DNA from: Burkholderiales bacterium
GTDB lineage: Bacteria > Pseudomonadota > Gammaproteobacteria > Burkholderiales > Burkholderiaceae_C
Direction of reading: 5' to 3'
NCBI GenBank assembly: GCA_017307855.1
Contig: JAFKGD010000005.1
Location: forward strand, 124,001 to 188,000
DNA length: 64,000 nucleotides
Below the pieces are notes generated by a model. It ran no database searches. It worked only from the letters and a program-made list of their open reading frames with translations, and had not been told where the DNA came from. Made by a program: the position numbers and the translations under genes. Shown piece by piece: positions 38,527-48,323 of the stretch (the first letter of the stretch is position 1; each line of letters opens with the position of its first letter).

Positions 38527-38624
38527 GCGAGAGCGCGGGGTGGTTGCCGCAGCGAGGTCAAGGAGGAGAGTCGGCGCAGCCGACTCGGGGGACACGAGCG
38601 GAGGCGACCACCCCGCGATCTCGC
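38527..38624. repeat. Structured palindromic element, right copy
   Basis: An outer stem pairs GCGAGA-g-CGCGGGGTGGT (38527-38544) with ACCACCCCGCG-a-TCTCGC (38607-38624). The inner hairpin is GAGTCGGC-GCA-GCCGACTC (38568-38586). Read in reverse it repeats the left copy's core (TGTCCCCC, hairpin, TCCTCCTTGAC, TCGCT). Both stems have other bases than in the left copy, yet remain paired. Confidence 0.7.
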
Positions 38625-38660
38625 CCCTCACCAACGGAAAGCACGCCCCCGGAAGAAAGC

Positions 38661-39338
38661 TCAGGGCCGCAACGCGGCCATCGCGAACGACACCACGTGT
38701 TCGCGGTACGACTTCTGTGCCTTCGGCGCCGTGAGGTCGCGGTCGAAGATCGACGACAGCGTGAGCCGGTTGGAGAAGAAGAAGTACGACATGCCGGCCA
38801 CCGAGATGTAGAGCTCCACCGCATCGACACCGCGCCGGAATGCACCCGCGCGCGTGCCGCGCGCGAGCGTCTTGGCGATCAGCTCGATCAATGGCGAGTT
38901 GGTCTCGCGGATCGCGCGCGAATCGCGCACGTGCGCCGCGCCCTGCGCGTTCTCGTGGTTGAGCAGGCCGATGAAATCCGGGTGCTGCGCCAGGTAGTCG
39001 AACGAGAAGCCGATCAGCGCGGCCATGGCCTCGGCCGGCGCCATGTCGGCCAGATGCAGTTGCGCTTCGAGCGAGCGGATCTCCAGGTAGACCACCTCCA
39101 GCGCCGTGCGGTAGAGGTCTTCCTTGCTGCCGAAGTAGTAGTAGATGAGCTGCTTGTTGACGCCCGCGCGCGCTGCGATCTCGTTGACGCGTGCGCCGGC
39201 CAGGCCCCGCGCCGAGAACTCGGCGCGGGCCGCCGCGAGGATGGCTTCGCGTGCGCCGCCGGTGTCGCGGACGGCGGCACTCTCGTCGATCGTGCGGGCG
39301 TTGGCGGGGAGGACGGGCGATGCGGCGCGGCGGGGCAT
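38661..39338 (-). CDS. TetR-family regulator
   Basis: The 225-residue protein has an N-terminal TetR helix-turn-helix (about residues 28-75, with VNEIAARAGVNKQLIYYYFGSKEDLYR). The C-terminal ligand domain resembles the RutR/NicS-like group. It is encoded on the same strand and just upstream of the nine-gene catabolic operon, whose promoter carries a matching dyad. It is therefore the likely repressor, with a pathway metabolite as inducer. The N-terminal 25 residues form a loose extension. The ATG at 39338 was used. Confidence 0.88.
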   Translation of the reverse strand: MPRRAASPVLPANARTIDESAAVRDTGGAREAILAAARAEFSARGLAGARVNEIAARAGVNKQLIYYYFGSKEDLYRTALEVVYLEIRSLEAQLHLADMAPAEAMAALIGFSFDYLAQHPDFIGLLNHENAQGAAHVRDSRAIRETNSPLIELIAKTLARGTRAGAFRRGVDAVELYISVAGMSYFFFSNRLTLSSIFDRDLTAPKAQKSYREHVVSFAMAALRP

Positions 39339-39394
39339 GGGAGCGAAGGGATGGCGGCAGGCGATTATGGCTGCGACGCATGGCGCGCTTGCCC

Positions 39395-39823
39395 TCAGGC
39401 CGACAGGCGTACGAAACGGTAGGTGCGCCCGCCCAGGGTGTGGTCGCAGGCGAACGCGTCCGCCTCCACGGCCAGCAGGGCACAGGTGAAGAACCCGGTC
39501 TGCGCCGTACCCAGCCGTTCACCGCCACTGCGTGTGGTCTTGAGCTTGAACAGGCCGGCGGTCACGAACCACTCGCCCGAATACTGCTCTTCCGGATTGG
39601 AGGCCACCCGTTCGGTGCCACTGAACACCCCTGTGACACCGAGCCGCAGCGTGCCTTCAATAGGCTGGCCCACGGCATCGCGCGATTCGTAGCGCCAGGC
39701 ACCTTCGAGCTGCCGCTTGTGGGCAGCGTCGGCAGGCGAGTCCTGCACACCGCAGGCGGCCAGCGCCGCCGCGGCGAGCAGCGTCGCCGTCACCCGGCGC
39801 GCCAAGCCCATGCACAGACGCAT
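39395..39823 (-). CDS. Small lipoprotein, unknown function
   Basis: I do not recognise the family. The 142-residue product has a lipoprotein signal with lipobox LAAC near residue 24. A compact domain follows (LEGAWRYESRDAVGQPIEGTLRLGV) that looks like a lipocalin-type or META-like small beta barrel. It has a Cys pair late in the chain (FFTCALLAV and FACDHTL). The start at 39823 has GAGG upstream; an ATG at 39844 overlapping the upstream gene is possible. It follows the DUF4399 gene and is likely co-transcribed. Confidence 0.7.
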   Translation of the reverse strand: MRLCMGLARRVTATLLAAAALAACGVQDSPADAAHKRQLEGAWRYESRDAVGQPIEGTLRLGVTGVFSGTERVASNPEEQYSGEWFVTAGLFKLKTTRSGGERLGTAQTGFFTCALLAVEADAFACDHTLGGRTYRFVRLSA

Positions 39824-39833
39824 GACGGCAGCC

Positions 39834-40718
39834 TCAGCGCGCATTCACCGTGATGCCGACCGGCTGCGTGCGCGCCATCACGGCCGAGCCGTCGCCCGCG
39901 TTGCTCACCAGTTCCAGCCGCAGCGTGTAGTCGCCCGGCGGCGGCTGCAGCCAGGTTTCGGTCTGGCCGCCCGTGAAGTCGATGGCTTCGCGCTTACCGG
40001 CGCGTTCGAGCGTGAGCCGGAAGTGGCCCGTGTCCTTGAGCCTGGGGCCGGCGTGCGACACGTTGTAGCCGCTGGCATGAAACTGAACGCGGAACGGCCC
40101 GCGCAGTGCCTGACCCGGCTGCAGCCCGAGCATCTCGATGCGCGGCGGACCCAGCACGCTTTCGGGCGTGACGCCCTTGTTCTGCTTCGTGACGGTGAAC
40201 TGCAGCGGCTTGCTGTAGACGAAGTACGGGATGTGGCCCTGGTCGGCCAGCAGCAGGCGCAATTCGTAGCGGCCCGGCGGCAGGTCCACCAGGTATTCCA
40301 TCTGGCCCTTGCCGAAGTGGATGTACTTCTCGGTGAAGGGCAGCGGCCGGGTGAAGTCCAGCGGCAGCGGCTGGTTGATCAGCAGGTGGTGATGCCCCGC
40401 GTTGCCCGCCACTAGGCCGGCCGGCACGATGCCGCGCATCGACAGGCCGAAGCGCGCGACGAAGGGCGCCTCGCGCGAATCGCCGTTGCGCAGATTGGTG
40501 AAATAGGTCTCGGGCGCACGCGAAGGCGGCGGTACGACCCAGGGGTGAGGCGCGGGCTCGGACTCGGCAGGTGCCGCCGCTGTGGCCGCGGGCGCGCCAT
40601 GCGCATGCGGTTCCGCCGGGGCCTGCGCGAGAACGCTGGTGGCCGCCCCCCAGGCCAGCAGCGCCAGCACGGCGGCAGGTTCACGAAGCGCGGTTCGGCG
40701 CGCGACAGCGGTCGTCAT
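39834..40718 (-). CDS. DUF4399 exported protein
   Basis: The 294-residue product has a signal peptide cut near VLAQ and a His/Ala/Pro-rich linker. A DUF4399 domain follows (GNAGHHHLLINQPL, then DLPPGRYELRLLLADQGHIPY), and a second beta-rich region of similar length from about residue 190 ends in GDYTLRLELV. DUF4399 proteins are periplasmic with no set role; the HHH motif could bind metal. It is followed directly by a small lipoprotein gene. Confidence 0.8.
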   Translation of the reverse strand: MTTAVARRTALREPAAVLALLAWGAATSVLAQAPAEPHAHGAPAATAAAPAESEPAPHPWVVPPPSRAPETYFTNLRNGDSREAPFVARFGLSMRGIVPAGLVAGNAGHHHLLINQPLPLDFTRPLPFTEKYIHFGKGQMEYLVDLPPGRYELRLLLADQGHIPYFVYSKPLQFTVTKQNKGVTPESVLGPPRIEMLGLQPGQALRGPFRVQFHASGYNVSHAGPRLKDTGHFRLTLERAGKREAIDFTGGQTETWLQPPPGDYTLRLELVSNAGDGSAVMARTQPVGITVNAR

Positions 40719-40805
40719 GAAAGCCCCTCCTCGTCGCCGCGGTGCGGGGCCGTCGATCGGCGCCTCGTCCGGGCGGACGCCGCAGTGTAGCGGCGGCCCG
40801 CGCGG

Positions 40806-41132
40806 TCAGCGTACCCGCGGCGGCACCTCGATGGCGGCGTCGCAGCCGCTGCCGGCCGAGATCCATCGCCGCGCCAGCCGCGCGAGCAGCGGCGCCGCGA
40901 ACCGCCAGCGCGGCCCCAGCACCTCCGCCGGATCGGCCACCATGCCGCACACGTAGCGCGCCTCGGCCGCGCGCCAGCGCAGTGCGTCGCAGGCGCCGTG
41001 GCGACGGCGCGAAACCACCATGCCCAGCGGGCACGGCTCGGCCAGGCAGCACACGCCGCAGCCGTTGCATGGCGCGCCGTACGCCGGCTTGGCCGGCGCC
41101 TCGGGGTGGATGTGGATGACCTGGCCGTCCAT
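40806..41132 (-). CDS. Cys-rich small protein, Fe-S or zinc type
   Basis: The 108-residue product has a cluster PCNGCGVCCLAEPCPLG at residues 21-38, then single Cys residues at CDALRW and YVCGMV. This pattern is typical of the YkgJ/Fe-S cluster-like small proteins in Burkholderiales, though I cannot tell Fe-S from zinc. The start ATG at 41132 gives MDGQVIHIHPEA. It follows uvrA by 26 bases on the same strand. Confidence 0.75.
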   Translation of the reverse strand: MDGQVIHIHPEAPAKPAYGAPCNGCGVCCLAEPCPLGMVVSRRRHGACDALRWRAAEARYVCGMVADPAEVLGPRWRFAAPLLARLARRWISAGSGCDAAIEVPPRVR

Positions 41133-41158
41133 CGTCCGCCCCGTCGTTCGCGCCCGCT

Positions 41159-44100
41159 TCAGCGCGCCAGCACCGGCGCCAGTGCCACACCCGTGTGCGT
41201 GCCCTGCGCCACCACGTCCTCGGGCGTCGCCTGCGCCACCACGCGGCCGCCGCCGTCGCCGCCCTCGGGGCCCAGGTCGATGATCCAGTCGGCCTCGGCG
41301 ATGATGTCCAGGTCGTGCTCGATCACCACCACGCTGTGGCCGCCGCCCACCAGACGGTGCAACACGTGCGCGAGCTTCTCCACGTCGGCCATGTGCAGGC
41401 CCACGGTGGGCTCGTCCAGCACGTAGAGCGTGTGCGGCGCCTTCTGCCCGCGTCGCGTGATGTCGTCGCGCACCTTGCTGAGTTCGGTCACGAGCTTGAT
41501 GCGCTGCGCTTCGCCGCCCGAGAGCGTGGGGCTGGGCTGGCCCAGCGTGAGGTAGCCCAGGCCCACGTCCTTGAGCAGTTGCAGCGGATGCGCGATGTTG
41601 GGCATGCTGGCGAAGAACTCCACCGCCTCGTCCACCTCCATCTGCAGCACGTCGCCGATGCTCTTGCCGCGCCAGCTCACGGCCAGCGTCTCGGGGTTGA
41701 AGCGCGCGCCGTGGCAGACCTCGCAAGGCACCTTCACGTCGGGCAGGAAGCTCATCTCGATGGTGCGCATGCCCTGGCCTTCGCAGGCGGGGCAGCGGCC
41801 TTCGCCGGTGTTGAACGAGAAACGCCCCGGTCCGTAGCCGCGCGCCTTGGCTTCCAGCGTGTCGGCGAACAATTTGCGCACCGTGTCCCAGAAGCCGATG
41901 TAGGTGGCGGGGCACGAGCGTGGCGTCTTGCCGATGGGGGTCTGGTCCACCTCCAGCACGCGGTCGATCACCTCGTAGCCGGCCAGCGAGCGCAGGCCGT
42001 TCCAGGCCGGGTGCTTGCCGGCATCGTCGGCATCGCGGCCGGCCTTCGTGCTGCGCTGCTGCACGGCGGCGCTCACGTTGGCCAGCAACACGTCGCGCGC
42101 CAGCGTGCTCTTGCCCGAGCCCGACACGCCGGTCACCACCACGAGGCGATGCAGCGGTACGTCCACCGTGACCTCGGCCAGGTTGTGCAGGTGCGCGCCG
42201 TTGACCAGCAGGCGCGGCGTGTCGGCCTCGATGGCGCGCCGCGCTGACACGGGGTGTCGCATGGCGTGCAGCAGGTAGCGGCCGGTCACCGAATCGGCCT
42301 GGCCCGCCACGTCGTCCACGCTGCCCTGCGCCACCAGCCGGCCGCCACGCCTGCCCGCGCTCGGACCGATGTCGATGATGTGGTCGGCGCGGCGGATGGT
42401 GTCCTCGTCGTGCTCCACCACCACCAGCGTGTTGCCCTTGTCGCCGAGCTTGTGCAGCGCATCGAGCAGGATCTGGTTGTCGCGCGCATGCAGGCCGATG
42501 GTCGGCTCGTCGAGCACGTAGCACACGCCCTGCAGGTTGCTGCCCAGCTGCGCGGCCAGACGGATGCGCTGCGCCTCGCCGCCCGAGAGCGTGGGCGCGC
42601 CCCGGTCGAGCGTGAGGTAGCCCAGGCCCACTTCCTCGAGGAATTCGAGACGGCTGGCGATCTCGGGGATCAGGTCGCGGGCGATGTCGCGTTCGCGCTG
42701 GGTGAGCTGATAGAGCCCGATGCTGGCGGCGCCGCTGCTGGCCGCATCAGCCTTCAGCGCGACTTCGCCGAGTGAGGCCACCCACTTGCGCACGTCCTGC
42801 ACCGACATGCGCGCGATGTCGGTGATGGCCACACCGGCAAAACGCACGGCGCGCGCGGTGGCATTGAGGCGGGTGCCTTCGCAGCCCGGGCAGATGGCCT
42901 CGCCCACGTCTTCCACGTCGGGCTCGGCGAACGTCTGCTCGCGGCCCCGGTTGTCATCGGACTGCACCGAGTCGTCCAGCGCCCGGCGCTGGTCCTTGGT
43001 TAGCTTGACGCCCGTGCCCACGCAATCGGGGCACCAGCCGTGTTTGCTGTTGTAGGAGAACAGGCGCGGGTCCAGCTCGGCATAGCTGGTGCTGCACACC
43101 GGGCAGGCCCGGCGGGTGGAGAACACCTGCAGCGCGCCGATGCCGGCCGTGGGCGTGCCATCGCGCATGGCATCGGCCAGCGCGCCCAGCGACGACAGCA
43201 CGTGCAGCACGCCCTTGCCGTGCTCCAGCGCCGTGGCGAGCTTGTCGCGCAGCAGCGCCTCGTTGGCCGGCGTGATGTCCAGGCTGGCCACCGGCAGCTC
43301 GATGGTGTGCTCCTTGAAGCGGTCGATGCGCGGAAAGCCGGTGGTCGGCAGGAAGTTGCCGTCCACCCGCAGGTGCGTGTAGCCGCGCGGGCGCGCCCAG
43401 TCGGCCAGCTCGGTGTAAACGCCCTTGCGCGCCACCACCAGCGGCGCGAGCAGGCCGATGTGCTGCCCCCTGAACTGGCGCATGAGCTGCGCCACGATGC
43501 TGTCGGGCGTCTGCGGCTGCACGGCCGCGCCGTCGTGCACGCAGTGCTGCGTGCCCAGCTTCACGTACAGCAGGCGCAGGAAGTGCCACACCTCGGTGGT
43601 GGTGCCCACCGTGCTCTTGCGGCCGCCACGCGAGAGGCGCTGCTCGATCGCCACCGTGGGCGGAATGCCCCACACGGCATCGACCTCGGGCCGCCCGGCC
43701 GGTTGCACGATGCTGCGCGCATAGGCGTTGAGCGATTCGAGGTAGCGGCGCTGGCCTTCGTTGAACAGGATGTCGAACGCCAGCGTCGACTTGCCCGAGC
43801 CCGACACGCCCGTGACCACGTTGAACTTGCCCCGCGGGATGTCCACCGACAATGACTTGAGGTTGTGTTCGCGCGCGTTGACGATCTCGATGGCGTCGCG
43901 TGGGGCCACGGCCGGCTTCACCGCGTAGGAGGCGGCAGGCTCGGCCGCCACCATGGCGCCCTCGCCCATCGCCGCCTCGTACTCGCGCAGCGCCTGCCCG
44001 GTGTGCGAGGTGGGATGCTGGCGCACCTCTTCGGGCGTGCCCTGGGCCACCACCAGGCCGCCGGCGTCGCCGCCTTCGGGGCCCAGGTCGATCAGCCAGT

Positions 44101-46930
44101 CGCTGGCGCGGATCACGTCGAGGTTGTGCTCGATGACGACCAGCGAGTGGCCAGCCTCCAGCAGCCGGCGCAGCGCGCGCATGAGCTTGGCGATGTCGTC
44201 GAAGTGCAGGCCGGTGGTCGGCTCGTCGAACAGGAACAGCGTGCCCTTCTTGGCGACGGGCTGGCTGCTGCCGCGGCCCTTCGCGGCATCGGCCAGGAAG
44301 CCGGCGAGCTTGAGCCGCTGCGCCTCACCGCCCGAGAGCGTGGGCACGGGCTGGCCCAGGCGCACGTACTCCAGGCCCACATCGACGATGGGCTGCAGCG
44401 CGCGGATCACCTCGCGGTCCTGCGCGAACAGCTGCGCGGCCTCGCTCACAGTGAGCTCCAGCATGTCGGCCACCGACAGCACGCGCGGGCGCACGCTGCC
44501 CACGGCCTGGCGCTCGATGGTCACCTCCAGGATCTCGGGGCGCCAGCGGCGGCCGTCGCATTCCTGGCAGCGCAGGTAGACGTCGGAGAGGAACTGCATC
44601 TCCACATGCTCGAAGCCCGACCCGCCGCACAGCGGGCAACGGCCATCGCCGGAGTTGAAGCTGAACTTCGACGCCGTGTAGCCGCGCTGCTTGGCCAGCG
44701 GCGCATTGGCGAAGATCTCGCGGATGGCGTCCCATGCGCCCACGTAGCTCACGGGGTTGGAACGCGCGGTCTTGCCGATGGGCGACTGGTCGACGAACAC
44801 CACGTCGGCCAGGTGGTCGGCGCCCAGCAGGCGGTCGTGGCGGCCGGGCGATTCGGTGGCACGGCCGAAGTGGCGCATCAGCGCGGGCGCCAGCACGTCC
44901 TGGATCAGCGTGGACTTGCCCGAGCCCGACACGCCGGTCACCGTGACCAGGCGCTGCAGCGGGAAATCCACCGACACGTCTTTGAGGTTGTGCTCGCGCA
45001 CGCCTTCGAGGATGAGGCGCGGTGTGCTCTCCGTCACCAGCCGCTTGAGGCCCAGGCCGATGCTCTTGCGCGCGCCCAGGTAGGCGCCGGTGAGCGTGTC
45101 GGCGCGCCGCAGGTCGGCCGTGGCGCCATCGAACACGATGTTGCCGCCGCGCTCGCCCGGGCCCGGGCCCATGTCGATCATGCGGTCGGCCGCGAACATC
45201 ACGGCCGGGTCGTGCTCCACCACCACGAGCGTGTTGCCCGCGTCGCGCAGGCGCTGCATGGCCGTGATGATGCGGCCCATATCGCGCGGGTGCAGGCCGA
45301 TGCTCGGCTCGTCCAGCACGAACAGGGTGTTGACCAGCGAGGTTCCCAACGCGGTGGTGAGGTTGATGCGCTGCACCTCGCCGCCGGAGAGCGTGCGGCT
45401 CTGCCGGTCGAGCGTGAGGTAGCCGATGCCGACCTCGGCCAGGTACTTCAACCGTGTGGTGATTTCCTCGTGCAGCAGGGCCAGCGCCTGTTCCTCGCCC
45501 GCGGCGGCGGCGTGCTGCGTGGTCTCGATGGATTCGAAGAAGCGCCGCAGCCGGTCGATGGGCAGCAGCATGAGGTCATGCAGGCACAGGCCCGGCAAGG
45601 CTTCCAGTTGCTCGCGCGACCACTTCACGCCGCGCGGCATGAACCGCTTCGACGGTTCGAGGACGGCGTCGGCAGCCTGCTTGCCGCCGATGCGCCAGAG
45701 CAGGCTGTCGGTCTTCAGGCGCGCGCCGCCGCATACCTCGCACGGCGTGTAGCTGCGGTACTTGGACAGCAGCACGCGGATGTGCATCTTGTAGGCCTTG
45801 CTCTCCAGGTAGGCGAAGAAGCGGCGGATGCCATACCACTGCTTGTTCCAGTTGCCTTCCTTGAAGTTGGGCGTGCCCTCGATGACCCAGCGCTTGTGTT
45901 CCTCGGTGAGCTTGTTCCAGGGCGTGTCGCGCGGGATGCCGGCCGCCTCGGCGTGGCGCATGAGATCGTCCTGCGCCTCCGCCCAGGCGGGTGTCTGGAT
46001 GGTCTTGATGGCGCCCGCGCGCAGCGTGAGTTTCTCGTTGGGCACCACCAGTGCCCAGTCCACGCCGATCACGCGGCCGAATCCGCGGCATGTCTCGCAG
46101 GCGCCGGCGGGCGAGTTGAACGAGAACATCGAGGGCACGGGCTCGGCGTAGCGCAGGTCGCTGTCGGGGCAGTGCAGGCCGGTGGAGAACCTCCACAACA
46201 CGGCCTCTTGATCTTCCTGGACGACGTACACGTTCAGCCGCCCGCTGCCGCGCTTGAGCGCCGTCTCGATGGCCTCAACGACGCGGATGCGCTCGGCCGA
46301 CGAGAAGCGGAAGCGGTCGGCCACGACATCGAGCACCTTGCGGGGCCCTGTGGGCGTGGCTACCTCGCGCTCAGCCTGCACACGGGTGAAGCCGCTGGCG
46401 GACAGCCATTGTTCGACCTCTTCGGGCGTGGTGCTGGCAGGCAATTCGACCGGAAACGTGAGCACCAGGCGCGGCTCGCCCGCTCCGAACCCCTTGACCC
46501 GCTCCTGGATCTGCGCATAGATCGTGTCCGGCGAATCGTGCCGCACGGGCTGCGCCGTTTCGCGGTCGAACAACGCGGCCGCGCGCGCAAAAAGCAGCTT
46601 GAGGTGGTCGTTGAGCTCGGTCATCGTGCCCACGGTGGAGCGCGACGAACGCACGGGGTTGGTCTGGTCGATGGCGATGGCCGGCGGCACGCCTTCGACG
46701 CGATCCACCGCGGGCTTGTCCATGCGGTCGAGGAACTGGCGCGCATAGGCGCTGAACGTCTCGACGTAGCGGCGCTGGCCTTCGGCGTACAGGGTGTCGA
46801 ACACCAGGCTGGACTTGCCCGACCCGCTGGGGCCCGTGACCACCGTCAGCTCGCCGGTGCGGATGTCGAGATCGAGGTTCTTGAGGTTGTGCTGGCGCGC
46901 TCCGCGGATGCGGATGGTTCCCTGTGTCAT
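41159..46930 (-). CDS. uvrA: Tandem (double) UvrA excinuclease subunit
   Basis: The 1,923-residue protein is two UvrA units in one chain. It has four Walker A motifs (GPSGSGKSS then three GVSGSGKST) and four LSGGE signatures, so each half is a complete pair of ABC modules. The first half (to about residue 1000) keeps the UvrB-binding-like region and a long insertion domain with CEVCGGARL. The second half (from about 1005) has a much shorter insertion. UvrA finds DNA damage and loads UvrB. A chain like this would act as an intramolecular dimer. It is probably a paralogue beside a standard uvrA elsewhere. Confidence 0.95.
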   Translation of the reverse strand: MTQGTIRIRGARQHNLKNLDLDIRTGELTVVTGPSGSGKSSLVFDTLYAEGQRRYVETFSAYARQFLDRMDKPAVDRVEGVPPAIAIDQTNPVRSSRSTVGTMTELNDHLKLLFARAAALFDRETAQPVRHDSPDTIYAQIQERVKGFGAGEPRLVLTFPVELPASTTPEEVEQWLSASGFTRVQAEREVATPTGPRKVLDVVADRFRFSSAERIRVVEAIETALKRGSGRLNVYVVQEDQEAVLWRFSTGLHCPDSDLRYAEPVPSMFSFNSPAGACETCRGFGRVIGVDWALVVPNEKLTLRAGAIKTIQTPAWAEAQDDLMRHAEAAGIPRDTPWNKLTEEHKRWVIEGTPNFKEGNWNKQWYGIRRFFAYLESKAYKMHIRVLLSKYRSYTPCEVCGGARLKTDSLLWRIGGKQAADAVLEPSKRFMPRGVKWSREQLEALPGLCLHDLMLLPIDRLRRFFESIETTQHAAAAGEEQALALLHEEITTRLKYLAEVGIGYLTLDRQSRTLSGGEVQRINLTTALGTSLVNTLFVLDEPSIGLHPRDMGRIITAMQRLRDAGNTLVVVEHDPAVMFAADRMIDMGPGPGERGGNIVFDGATADLRRADTLTGAYLGARKSIGLGLKRLVTESTPRLILEGVREHNLKDVSVDFPLQRLVTVTGVSGSGKSTLIQDVLAPALMRHFGRATESPGRHDRLLGADHLADVVFVDQSPIGKTARSNPVSYVGAWDAIREIFANAPLAKQRGYTASKFSFNSGDGRCPLCGGSGFEHVEMQFLSDVYLRCQECDGRRWRPEILEVTIERQAVGSVRPRVLSVADMLELTVSEAAQLFAQDREVIRALQPIVDVGLEYVRLGQPVPTLSGGEAQRLKLAGFLADAAKGRGSSQPVAKKGTLFLFDEPTTGLHFDDIAKLMRALRRLLEAGHSLVVIEHNLDVIRASDWLIDLGPEGGDAGGLVVAQGTPEEVRQHPTSHTGQALREYEAAMGEGAMVAAEPAASYAVKPAVAPRDAIEIVNAREHNLKSLSVDIPRGKFNVVTGVSGSGKSTLAFDILFNEGQRRYLESLNAYARSIVQPAGRPEVDAVWGIPPTVAIEQRLSRGGRKSTVGTTTEVWHFLRLLYVKLGTQHCVHDGAAVQPQTPDSIVAQLMRQFRGQHIGLLAPLVVARKGVYTELADWARPRGYTHLRVDGNFLPTTGFPRIDRFKEHTIELPVASLDITPANEALLRDKLATALEHGKGVLHVLSSLGALADAMRDGTPTAGIGALQVFSTRRACPVCSTSYAELDPRLFSYNSKHGWCPDCVGTGVKLTKDQRRALDDSVQSDDNRGREQTFAEPDVEDVGEAICPGCEGTRLNATARAVRFAGVAITDIARMSVQDVRKWVASLGEVALKADAASSGAASIGLYQLTQRERDIARDLIPEIASRLEFLEEVGLGYLTLDRGAPTLSGGEAQRIRLAAQLGSNLQGVCYVLDEPTIGLHARDNQILLDALHKLGDKGNTLVVVEHDEDTIRRADHIIDIGPSAGRRGGRLVAQGSVDDVAGQADSVTGRYLLHAMRHPVSARRAIEADTPRLLVNGAHLHNLAEVTVDVPLHRLVVVTGVSGSGKSTLARDVLLANVSAAVQQRSTKAGRDADDAGKHPAWNGLRSLAGYEVIDRVLEVDQTPIGKTPRSCPATYIGFWDTVRKLFADTLEAKARGYGPGRFSFNTGEGRCPACEGQGMRTIEMSFLPDVKVPCEVCHGARFNPETLAVSWRGKSIGDVLQMEVDEAVEFFASMPNIAHPLQLLKDVGLGYLTLGQPSPTLSGGEAQRIKLVTELSKVRDDITRRGQKAPHTLYVLDEPTVGLHMADVEKLAHVLHRLVGGGHSVVVIEHDLDIIAEADWIIDLGPEGGDGGGRVVAQATPEDVVAQGTHTGVALAPVLAR

Positions 46931-47027
46931 GTACGGCTTTCCGGGGTGAGGCCGAACATTCTAGGCAGCCGCAATGACACGCCGCGTCACGCGGTCTTGC
47001 AAATGCAACCGGGTGCGCCGGGCGGGA

Positions 47028-47312
47028 TCAGGTGTCGCCGTCGGGTGGCGGGAACCGGCGTTCCAGCCGGTTCATCGTGGCCGCATAGGCCACGCAGATG
47101 GCCAGGTAGACCAGCAGGCTGCCCTGCACCGACATCCAGTACGAGAACGACCAGCCGAACAGCCGGAAATCGAGCGAGCGTGCCAGTGCCGGAATGGCGA
47201 AGCTGACCACGAACCAGGCCAGCAGCAAGGCCAGCGTCACGGTGCGTGCCCGCCGCCGGGCAACGCGGGCCGCGCCCGCGTCGGCAGCAGGCCGCCGGGT
47301 TGCGGCTTCCAT
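47028..47312 (-). CDS. DUF4212 symporter small subunit, orphan
   Basis: The 94-residue product has a basic N terminus and two membrane helices (about residues 26-47 and 62-83). The C-terminal pattern FGWSFSYWMSVQGSLLVYLAI and MNRLERRF matches DUF4212, the small subunit of sodium:solute (ActP-like) symporters. The large subunit is normally the next gene; none is here. The gene is 97 bases upstream of uvrA and six bases after a hypothetical gene. Confidence 0.78.
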   Translation of the reverse strand: MEAATRRPAADAGAARVARRRARTVTLALLLAWFVVSFAIPALARSLDFRLFGWSFSYWMSVQGSLLVYLAICVAYAATMNRLERRFPPPDGDT

Positions 47313-47318
47313 GGATGG

Positions 47319-47900
47319 TCAGCCCTCGCCGCGCAGGGCGGCGGCCAGTGGCACGAACTTGTCGGCACCCACCGCGTCGCGGATCTTCGGTGCGACTTCG
47401 AGCAGCTCCTCGTAGCTGCCCGCCGCCTCGACGGCCAGGTTGAGCCGGAAGCCGCGCAGTCCCAACGAAGCAGTGAGTTTGGTGGCCAGCGGATAGGCCG
47501 ACTGGTAGCGGCGGCGGCCTTCTTCCTGCGGCACGGGCTCGAACGACAGCGACGAGGTGCGCGATCCGCCCGCGGGCTCCAGCGACGCCGGCCGGGACGA
47601 CCGCCCCAGCGGCATGGGCCGGGATTCCAGCGGCATGGGACGGGACAGCGTGCTGGGCGGCGGCTGGGTCAGCGGTCCGCGCGAGGTGCCCGTGCCCTCG
47701 GGCGTGCCCTCGAGCAGGCCCATCTCCAGCATGTGGATGACGTCCTCGGGGGTGACGCCCAGGCCCGACGTCGCCTCGAGCACCTCGGAAAGGCTGCGGC
47801 GGCCGTCGAACAGGATGAAAGCCGAGCGCTGGCGAGGGGTGAGCGGAACCGAACGGTCCTTGAAGGTGCGCTGCCCGATCTCCGTCTTGCTGTAAGCCAT
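47319..47900 (-). CDS. Hypothetical protein with Pro/Ser-rich linker
   Basis: I do not recognise the family. The 193-residue product has an N-terminal region (about 1-65) that looks like a small winged-helix (TPRQRSAFILFDGRRSLSEVLEATSG). A low-complexity Pro/Ser/Arg linker follows with two SRPMPL repeats. The C-terminal domain (about 130-193) is alpha-helical and ends in AALRGEG. No signal peptide or membrane helix is visible. It lies six bases before the DUF4212 gene, with which it may be co-transcribed. Confidence 0.65.
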   Translation of the reverse strand: MAYSKTEIGQRTFKDRSVPLTPRQRSAFILFDGRRSLSEVLEATSGLGVTPEDVIHMLEMGLLEGTPEGTGTSRGPLTQPPPSTLSRPMPLESRPMPLGRSSRPASLEPAGGSRTSSLSFEPVPQEEGRRRYQSAYPLATKLTASLGLRGFRLNLAVEAAGSYEELLEVAPKIRDAVGADKFVPLAAALRGEG

Positions 47901-47993
47901 GGACCCCTCGAGATTTTTTCTTGCGCGAATCTTACTGGCCGCCCGGCCGCCCGCTACCGGAAAGACCCTGCCGGGGCCGGGCCACGGGCACCA

Positions 47994-48188
47994 TCAGGGT
48001 GCGCTGGCCGCCGGCGCCGGCACGGGCGCGGCCGGTGCCACCCCCGCAGCCGGGGCCGAGGCGGCCGGTTTGGCATGGATGTCACCGCTGTGTTTCTCGC
48101 CGCCCATCTCGATCTTGTCACCCGCCTGGGAGATGAAATACAGGGCAGCAGCCGCGAAGATGACAAAGCCGACAGCGATTTTCCACAT
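47994..48188 (-). CDS. Small single-pass membrane protein
   Basis: The 64-residue product has one N-terminal membrane helix (about residues 3-20) and a short polar stretch with HSGDIHAKP. An Ala/Pro tail follows. A strong AAGGAG ribosome-binding site sits eight bases before the ATG at 48188, which supports a real gene. The frame is open upstream without an equal start. Function is unknown. It is on the same strand as, and 93 bases upstream of, the hypothetical gene at 47319-47900. Confidence 0.65.
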   Translation of the reverse strand: MWKIAVGFVIFAAAALYFISQAGDKIEMGGEKHSGDIHAKPAASAPAAGVAPAAPVPAPAASAP

Positions 48189-48239
48189 GAAACGCACTCC
48201 TTGATGAAAGCAGGGGTGGCACGACACGCACCCCTCATG

Positions 48240-48271
48240 AAAAAGGCCTCATGCCCGAAGGCATGAGGCCT
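48240..48271 (-). terminator. Terminator of the MHS permease gene
   Basis: A perfect 12-bp stem (AGGCCTCATGCC with GGCATGAGGCCT) and a 4-base loop lie 53 bases past the MFS stop on the minus strand. A T run of at least four follows. It separates this gene from the small membrane protein gene downstream. Confidence 0.88.
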
Positions 48272-48323
48272 GTGGGACCGTGGGGCCCGCCACCCGGCGG
48301 CGGCAGGCCGGCGCGGTACGGGA

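Larger units (their letters stand above)
38282..38660. other. Gene-free interval with structured repeats
   Basis: No credible gene lies between the catabolic operon promoter and the TetR stop codon. Most of the interval is taken up by the two structured palindromic elements described separately. About 100 bases next to the promoter (38282-38384) show nothing I recognise. Confidence 0.6.

Noticed and set aside
38301-38561. Short open frames in the TetR-operon gap as a small gene.
   Set aside because: They run through the structured palindromes, have no ribosome-binding site, and change frame sense with the repeats.
43865-47206. A plus-strand open frame of over 1,100 codons opposite uvrA.
   Set aside because: Its translation is low-complexity His/Arg/Gln/Ala-rich and mirrors the uvrA codons. 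The minus-strand frame has all UvrA motifs.
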